Below, in pieces: positions 38,901 through 47,900 of a stretch of DNA of 64,000 bases. Under the pieces are notes generated by a model. That model made no database searches. It had not been told where the DNA came from and saw only the letters and a program-made list of their open reading frames with translations. The stretch lies in contig NZ_CP051155.1 of the NCBI RefSeq assembly GCF_012277275.1, positions 2,232,001 through 2,296,000 on the forward strand, in the 5' to 3' direction. How positions within the stretch are numbered: the stretch's first letter is position 1; each line of letters opens with the position of its first letter. Source of the DNA: Gephyromycinifex aptenodytis (GTDB lineage: Bacteria; Actinomycetota; Actinomycetes; Actinomycetales; Dermatophilaceae). The translations under genes and the position numbers were made by a program.

Positions 38901-41900
38901 GGGGGCACTGGTCGTGTTCGCACCTGAGGTCGCGGTGGCGGTGGCGGTGTTGCTCAGCGTCCCTGCGTCGAGGTGCTGTTGGGTGACCCGTGGCGTGACC
39001 GGCGACGTGCAGGTACGGGTGGCGCCGACGGCCAGCGGCCCGCTGCCGCATACGAAGTCCACGAGGCTCAGCGTCGGGTCGTCGACCTGGACCGAATCCA
39101 GGCTCGCCGAGCCGGTGTTTGTCACCGTGAAGGCGTATTCGATCGGGTCGTTGAGGTCGCAGCGGCCGGTGTCGCCAGCGGCGCCGACGTCACAGGTCGC
39201 CGCCTTCGCCAACGTCATCGCGATCTGCGGGGCCAGGTCGACCCGGGCGAACCCGGTCGCGGTCACCTGGGCGTTTTGTGGCGTTGTGCCGGTCACGGTG
39301 GCCGTGTTGTCGATACGGCGCGCGTCGACCTGCGCCTGAGTGATGCTCAGCGTGCTCGAGCTGCACGTGGTGCTGGCCTTAGGCGCCAACGTGCTCGCCT
39401 GACAGCTCACCCCACCGGTCAGCAGGGGGTCGGTGACGGTGATGCTGTTCAGGGTGACGTTGCTCGTGTTCGTCACCGTGAAGGAGTAGCTGACCGTGTC
39501 GCCGGCGCTGTGCCCGGCGGCACCCTTGTCGATGATCGCGCCGGCGCGCTTGCTCAGGGTGAGCGCGGCCAACGCCTCGATCGGGGTAGTGGTCGAGGGC
39601 GTCGAGCCGTTGCTGGTGAAGCTGATCGGGGCGCCCCCGGTGGCCGGTGTCGCGCTGGCCGTGGCGGTGTTCGTCACCGACCCGGCGTCGACGTCGTTCT
39701 GGGTGAGCCTGTAGGCGGGCGCGCTGCAGGTGGCGCTCGCACCAGGGGCGAGGGTGGCGGCACACTCCTGCGAGACGCCGAGCTTGGTGTCGGTGACCGT
39801 CACGCTCTTCAGGGTTTGCGCGCCGGTGTTCTTCACCGTGAAGGTGTACGTGATCTGGTCGCCGGGGTCGGCGCGGCCGCTGCCGTTGGTGTCGGCGATG
39901 GCCGAGGACTGCTTGACCAGGGTGAAGGCAGCCGTCGGGTGCAGCAGCGTCTCCACCGTTTCGGGTTCGCTGTCGACCGCGGCGCCCGTCGAGGGGTTGG
40001 TCGCAGTCGCGGTTGCGGTGTTGACGACCTTGCCGGCGTCCAGATCTGCTTGGGTGATGGCGCCGGTGATCGGGCCGCAGGTGGCGGATTTCCCTGGGGC
40101 GAGCACGCCCTTGCCGCAGGCGTAACCGGTCAAGCCGAGGGCGGCATCGGTGATGGTCACCCCAGACAGGCTCGTGGTGCCCGTGTTGGTCACGGTGAAC
40201 GTGTACGGAACCATGTCTCCGGCGGAGTGGGTCGTGCTGCCGTCAGCGTCCTGCACTGCGCCTGCGGTCTTGTCCAAGGCCAGAGCCGACGTGGACGTGA
40301 AGGTCACGTTCGTGCTCGTCGTGCCGGTCTGCACGTCACCGTTGGGGTCGGTGCCGGTGATGGTCGTGCTCAGGTCGGCGTGTCCGGCATCAACGTCACC
40401 CTGGGTCAGCACGTAGTTGATGGTGCAGATCGCGTTCTCCCCCGGCGCTAGCTGAGTCGGGTTCGGGGTGCAGGTCACGGTGCGGCCATCAGGCAGTGTC
40501 GTTGTGCCGCTGAGCCCGTTGACCGTCGTGTTACCGGTGTTGGTCACGGTCACCGTGATGGTGACGGTGTCCCCGGCCTTCGGGTTCTGCGGGCTGGTCA
40601 CCGCAGAGGTGACCTTGAGCGCGGCCACGCGGGTCAACTCGACGGTTTCGGCGTCACTGTCGGATTTCTGCGATCCGGCGCGGGTAGTGGCGGTAGCGGT
40701 GGCGGTGTTCGTCACCCGCCCGGCGTCGATATCGGCCTGGGTGAGCGTGCGTGAAGCCATGCCGGAGGTAGCGCCGGTGGTGCAGGTCGCGCTGGCTCCC
40801 GGGGCGAGGCTCTGGACGCAGACGACGCCCTTGACACCGAGGGCTGCGTCATTGATGACCACGTTGGTGAGCGTCTGCTGCCCAGTGTTCGTCACAGTGA
40901 AGGTGTAGGGGACGACCTCTCCGGCGTCGGCCCGCCCGTTACCGTTGCTGTCGTTGACGCCCGTGCTGCTCTTGGCAAGCGTGAGCGAGTTCGTCACAGC
41001 CAGGGGCACCGTCGTCGTCGCGCTCGCCTCTGCTTTTCGGTTCTTGGTGTCGGTGGCGGTTGCGGTGGCGCTGTTGGTGAGGGTGCCGGTTTCCAGGTCG
41101 GCCTGGGTCAACGGGTATGACCTCGGGCCGGGGCAGGTTGCCGTGGCACCCGGCGCGAGGTTCGTCGCGCAGGTGAACGAGTCGTTGCTCAGCAACCGGT
41201 CGGTGATGGTGACCGTTGTCAGGGTGACCGGGCCGGTGTTGGTGACGGTGAACGTGTAGGTGACGTTTTCACCGACGTCGGCGTAGCCGTTGCTGTTGGC
41301 GTCGGTGAGGCCGCCAGACTCCTTGGCGAGTTTCACCGCCGGAGCGGCCGGGGTGATGGTGGCGCTCGTTGACAGTGTCGTCTGCACTCGCTCGCCCGTC
41401 GCGGGGGTGCCGGACACGATCGGGTTGGCCGTAACCGTGCCGGCGTCGATGTCAGCCTGAGTGAGGACGTAGTCCGGCAAGGTGCAGGTGATCGAGGCAG
41501 CTGGCGCGAGCGGGCCGGGTGAACACACGTACCCGTTCAGCCCGAGGGTGCTGTCGGTGACGTTGATGTCGGTCATGGTGGTCGATCCGGTGTTTTCCAC
41601 CGTGATCGTCACCGGGACGCGTGTTCCGGCGACAGGGTCGGCCGGAACCGTGCCCAACCCCCCGGTGACGCTGATCCCGCTGGTCGGGGTGAGCTCGGTC
41701 GTCACCGAGTCGGTGGCGGTCTGTGGCGGGTTCGCTCCGGCGACACTGACGCTCGCGGCGTTCGTCACCGAACCGGCGTCGATCTCGGCCTGGGTCAGCG
41801 TATGTGTCGCCGTGCAGGTCGCCTGAGCCTTGGGCGCGAGTTCCTGCTGGCAGCCCGTCAGGCTTTGCTGCTCGGTAGCGCTCAGCCGCGGGTCGCTCAC

Positions 41901-44900
41901 GGTGTATCGCGTCAGCGTGGTGGCGCCGGTGTTCGTCACCGTGAAGGTGTACGCGATGGTGTCACCGGCATCCTGGCGTCGGTTGCTGTTGGCGTCGGTG
42001 ACGGCACCGGCCGTCTTGTCCAGGGTCAGGGCGGTGACCGCCTCGATGGGCGTCGCCACGCGTGAGGCTTCGCTTGTCACCGACGGGCCGGTGGCAGAGG
42101 CAGCCTTCGCGGACGCGGTTGCCGTGTTGGTGACGGCCTTCGCGTCGACGTCGCCCTGGGTCAGGGTGTAGTCGGCCGTGCACGACGTGGTGGCGCCGGG
42201 GGCCAGTCGGGCGTCGCCACACCGGAACGCCTCAGCGGTGATTCTGGAGTCCGTGATCGTCGGTGCGTACACGGTGGTGGCGCCGGTGTTCTTGAGGGTG
42301 AACGTGTACGTGATCCGGTCGCCGGCGTCCACGCCGCCGCTGTTGTTGACATCAGCGATGCCGCCGCTGGTCTTGACCAGGCTCAGGGCGGACTCCAGCG
42401 TGCCCAGGTTCAGGGTGTCGCTGGTGGTGCCGGTCGGTGCCGCGCCGTCGTCAGTGGGGGTACCGGTGGCTGTAGCGGTGTTGGTGACCGTGCCCGCGTC
42501 GATGTCGGCCTGCGTCAGCAGGTAGGGGGCTGGCTGGTTCTGGCAGGTGGCGCTCGCACCAGGGGCCAGCGTTCCCGGCACGCACGACAGGGCCCTGACC
42601 GAGAGTTTGGGGTCGGTGATCGTGACGTTACGTAACGGCACCGAGCCGGAGTTTCTCACGGTGAAGGTGTAGGTGACGCTGTCACCAGCATCGACCCGCT
42701 TACTGCCGTTCGCGTCGACGACGGTGCCGTGCGTCTTCGTCACGGTGATGTCCGCGGTGCTCAGCGGCTTTGTCGAGGCCGCGTCGTCGGTCACAGCGGC
42801 GCCGCCGGCGACCGTGGTCGGGGGGGTGCCGGTCGCAGTTGCCGTGTTCGTCACTGCGCCCGCCGTCTGCTCAGCCTGGCTGATGACGTGAGGATGCGCC
42901 GAGCAGGTGGTGGAGGCGCCGGGGGCCAGCGTCGTCGCCGGGCAGGTCACCGTACCGAGCATCTCGTCGGTGACGGTGATGCCGGTGAGCTGCGTGGTTC
43001 CGGTGTTGCGCACGTTCAGGGTGTACGTGATCGCATCGCCTGCTGAGGCGCGGCCGTTGCCGTCGGGGTCGGTGGTTGAGGCGACGCTCTTGCTCAGGGT
43101 GATGCCTGGTCGAGGCGCTGCGGGCGGCGCCGGTGTGGCCGTGTTGTTGGAGGTCGGCCCCTGTTCTTGATCCTGGGCGAGCGCCACCGTGTTCTTCAGG
43201 CCGTCTGCGCCTGCGGTGGTGGTGTCGCTGTAGTGGAAGAGCACCGTCACGGCGTACTCGTGTGTGCTTTCACCGGGGACGACACTGCGGGCCAGCGTCC
43301 ACGGCCCGGTCGTCTGGGCAGAGCCGGACGTCGGCCCGCTCCAGGTCGCCGAGTCGATGACGATGTTGCTGGCGAAAGCGGGGGTGTCGGTCAGGGTGTA
43401 GTCAGCGGGGGTGCCCCCGGAGTTGACGACCTTGACGGTGTAGGTGGCGCTGCCCTGCCCGGTGATGGGGTCGACGGCGGTGACCGTACCGGCCGTCTTG
43501 ACAACGTCGAGGTTGGCCACAGTCGCTACGGGGGTGCTCACGGTGGCGTCCTTGGCCAACGGCCGGTTACCGGCGGCGGTGGCCTGCACTGTGGCGGTGT
43601 TGTCGCGTTTACCGGCGCGCTGGTCCTCCAGCGTCACCGTGTACGTACCGGTACACGTCTTGCTCGCCCCGGGGCTGATCGGACCGGTCTCGCACGAGAT
43701 GTTGGACAGCAGCGGGTCGCTGACGAGGAACGACGTCACCGTGACCGCGCCGCTGTTGCGCACGCTGATCGTGTACGTCAACACGTCCCCGGCGTCGGTG
43801 GCGCCGTTGCTGTTGCTGTCGCCGCGCGCGGTGACCTTCTTCGTTATAGCCACACCTGCACGGGCGGTGAAGGTGACCGTGTCGGTGTCTGTGGCGACCG
43901 CCATCGCCCCGCCGGGGGCGCGGGCGCTGACCGAAGCGGCGTTATCGACTCGCCCGGCATCCACATTGGCTTGAGTCAGGGTGTACGGATTTGCGGTGCA
44001 GGTGGTCGAGGCGCCCGGTGCGAGAGACGTCGCCTTACAGGTCACACCGCCGAGGTGAGGGTCGGTGAGGGCGATGTCGGTCAGGGTGACGTTGGAGATG
44101 TTTTTGACGGTGAACGAGTAGCTGATCTGGTCGCCGGCGTCGGGGCCGTTGTCGTCGAGGTCGGTGACGTCGCTACCGCGTTTGTCCAGCGAGATGGCTC
44201 CGACGTTGGCGATGTCGACGCCCGCTGAGGCGTCGGCCTGCACCTTCTTGGACTTGGGGTCCAAGCCGGTGACCGTGGCGGTGTTCTCCAGGCGCCGGGT
44301 GTCGACGTCGGATTGCTTGAGAGTGTAGGTGGCCTTCGTCGAGCACACGGCGGAGGCGCCGGGGGCCAGGCTGGGCGCGCACGGAGCGTCGCTCAGCCCG
44401 AGTTTCGTGTCGGTGATCGTCAGCGGCGCTAGCGTGAGCGCGCCAGTGTTGCGCACCTCGAACGTGTAGTTCACGGTGTCGCCGGCGTCCGGGCCGTTGC
44501 CATCGAGGTCGGTGATCGGTGTGACGGTCTTGATGAGCTCGACTCCCGCAGAAGGAGCCAACGTGACGACGGCCGTGTCGGTGGGGTGTGAGGGCTCGGT
44601 GGCGGGCACCGGGCGGTTCTTGGGGTCCAGGCCGGTGACTGTGGCGGTGTTCGTCACCAAACCGCGGTCGATGTCGGCCTGGGTGAGGGTGTACGGGGTC
44701 GGTGAGGTGCAGTTCAGCGACTGACCCGGACCGATACTTTTCGTGCCGCAGGCAAACGATGACCCCAGGAGCGGGTCACTGATCCGCAGCCCGTGAATCG
44801 TCAACGGCCCGGTGTTGGTGACGTTGAAGGTGTAGCTGACGCTGTCACCTGCGTCCTGGCGTCCGTTGCCGTTGGCGTCGGCCACCTCACCGGGCACCTT

Positions 44901-47900
44901 GTCCAGCGCGAACGCAGCCGCGGCGACCGGCGGGTCGTACTCGACCGTGACCGATGCCGGCTTCGAAACGACCGGGGCCCCGCGCAGGGTGGTTCCCTCG
45001 GCAGTGGCCGTATTGGTCACCGAGTTGAAGTCAACGTCGGGCTGGGTGAGCCGATACGGCTCGAACTCGCAGGTCGCTTCCTGGCCCGGGGCCAACGTTG
45101 AAGCGCAGACGGCCTTGTTCACCCCGAGCGTGGGGTCGGTGATCGTGACCGGTTGGACCGTAGTGGTGCCGGTGTTCTTCACCGTGAACGCGTACCGGAT
45201 CGTGTCACCTAGGTCGGTACCGTTGCCGTCGGTGTCCGTCACGGTGTTCGTGCCATTCGCGACCGTCTTCTTATCCAGGGTGATCTCCGAGACGCCCGCC
45301 AGCTCGGTCGATACGGTGTCGCTGGAGGTGACGTTCTCATTCGAGGGATCAAGCGCCGAGACGGTTGCCGTGTTCGTTCGCGATCCGGCGTCGACGTCGG
45401 CCTGGGTGAGGACGTAGGCGTCGCCCGAGCAGGTCGTGCTCTGGTTGGGCATTAGCACCGTGTCTGGGCAGCGCACATTCGTGACGGCTGGGTCGGCCAC
45501 CGCTACCTGGGTCAACGTTGTGCTTCCCGTGTTTGTGACTTTGAACGTGTAAGTGAGTGTGTCGCCGGCTTTTGCCCCGGTTACCCGAGCTGGGCCCATC
45601 TTGTGCAGGGCGATACGCGACTCGGCATGCAGCTTGGTGACGACCTGAGCACTGTCGGCAGAGACCGTGGCCCCGATCGGCGTCGTTGCCGTTGCGGTCG
45701 CCGTATTCCTCACGTCGGGGGAGTCCACATCGGCCTGGGTGAGGGTGTAAGTGGCAGAGCAGGACGTCTGTGCCCCGGGCGCCAGAGACCCCGCACCGCA
45801 CGCCAAGGACGTCACACCCAGTTTCGTGTCAGCGATGCGCACGTTCTGTACGGTCTGCGCGCCAGTGTTCGTCACGAGGAAGGTGTAGGTGATGGTGTCA
45901 CCCGCGTCCTCTTTATGGTCATCATTCGCGTCGGTGATGTCGCCAGCGGTTTTGACGAGGTTCAGGGTCGCGGCCCGAGGTGTGATGGGAGTCTTCGTGG
46001 AATCTGTGTGTTGCGGAGCAAGGCCGCCGTCGGCGGCAGTCCCAGTAACGCGTGCCTCATTGCGCACCTGGCCGGCATCCACATCGGACTGGGTGAGGGT
46101 GTAGGTGACGGCAGGGCAGTTCGCAGTCGTGCCAGCAGCCAGAGAAGCAATCGTGCAGGCTGGAGCGCCCGGGGAGAGTCGCGGATCGCTGACGGTGACG
46201 TTGCTTAAGGCGGTCGTCCCGTTGTTCGTTACGGTGAAGGTGTAGTCAATCGTGTCCCCGGCATCGTGGCCGTTGTTATCACCGTCGGTGATGGCACTGG
46301 CCTCCTTGACGAGCTTGATTGCCGCGCTGCTCACCGGTGTCGTGGTTGTCGACGCTTGACTCGTCACCGGAGTCAGGTTCGGCGGGTTGCCACTGACTGT
46401 GGCGGAGTTGGTCACTGCGCCGTCGGCGAGATCGCCCCCGCTGACCGTGTAATCACCTGAGGTGCAGGTTGTCGTGCCCCCGGGTGAAAGCGTCGTTGTC
46501 GGGCAGGTGATGCCGATGTTCGCGCTGCTCAGTTTGGGGTCTGCGATGGAGATGGAGGACAGGGTGGTGCTGCCCGTGTTGGTTACCTGGAACCGGTAGG
46601 AGATTGTGTCGCCCACGCTGGTGCGGTTGTTGCGGTCGTTATCGATGACAGAGATGACCTTCTTGTCCAGCGTGAGGCCCGTCGTGGGCGGCGCGGGCGG
46701 GGTAGCGCAGACCGCGCCCGCCCTCGCGTCGACGTCCGGGTCGCTGGTGTCGGCTTTGGCCAGGGTGACGGCGTTGTACAGGCCGGTGCCCGGTGCGGCG
46801 CCGCACGCCGTGGCGGGGCTCGTGGTCGTGTAGTGGAACGTGACCCGCACGGCGTAGGTGTGGCTGGCGCCCGGGCCGAGGTAGCTGCCCGAAGACAGCG
46901 TGTACGGCCCTGCGCCGGTGGCGTTTCCGCTGCTTGGTCCGGTCCAGGTGGCGCGGTCGATGGTCAATTGTGAGGCGAAGCTGGGGGTGTCGCTCAGGGC
47001 CCCGTACCTGATCGGGCTACCGCCGACGTTGCTCACCGTGACGGTGTAACCGACGCTGGCCTGCCCGGTGGCAGGGTCGATCGCCGAGACGCTGCCCGCG
47101 CTCTTCTTCACGACGAGCTTGCCGATCGGGGCGACGGGAGTACTCGTCGTCGACGTCACCGTCGGCGCAGGGCCCTGGTTTGAGGTGGCGTTGGCGGTGG
47201 CCGTGTTGGCCACGGACCCGGCGTCCTGGTCGGCGCGGGTGATGACGTACGGCCCGGAGGTGCACGTGGTGCTTGTCCCAGGCGCGAGCGTGCCTGCCGC
47301 ACACGTCAGGGGGGTGCTGCTCAATTTGGGGTCGGTGACGGTGACGCCGTCCAGGGTGACGTTGCCTCGGTTGGTGACGGTGAAGCCGTAGCGGATGGTG
47401 TCGCCTGGGTCGATGACCCCGTCTTGGTTGACGTCCTCGACTTTCTCTACCCGCTTAACCAGGCCGAGGGTGGGCACGCGCAGCAGTGGCACCGTCGTCG
47501 AGCTGGGTTCGCTGGCCACGGTGGGCAGGTGTGGGGCCGTCGCTGTGGCGGTTGCCGTGTTCGTCACGGACCCGGCGTCGAGGTCGGCTTGGGTGAGGAC
47601 GTACGGCTTGGAGGCGGTACAGGTTGCTCGCGCACCCGCAGCCAGCGGCGACGGACAGGTCAGGGTCACGCCTTGAGCTGTGAGCGCCGGGTCGGTGAGT
47701 TTGACGTCACGGAGCGCGAGCGCGGGGCTGGTATTGGTGACGGTGAACGTGTACGCCAGGGTGTCGCCGGCGTCGATGACGCCGTCACCGTCAGCATCCA
47801 GCGGGGTTCCGGCCTTCTTCTCCAGGGTCAGACCGGTCACCGGCGCGGGCGGCGGGGCCAGGCAGGCGCTGTTGTCCTCGGTGCTGCTCTTCTCTTGCCC

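Noticed and set aside
38973-44228. Several long plus-strand frames opposite the giant gene
   Set aside because: They repeat with the period of the coding repeats on the other strand and have Arg/Gly-rich shadow composition; not independent genes.
36722-47838. Tandem repeats considered as CRISPR or non-coding satellite
   Set aside because: The unit of about 354 bp is in frame, diverged, and encodes a consistent Ig-like module; there is no short identical repeat with unique spacers.
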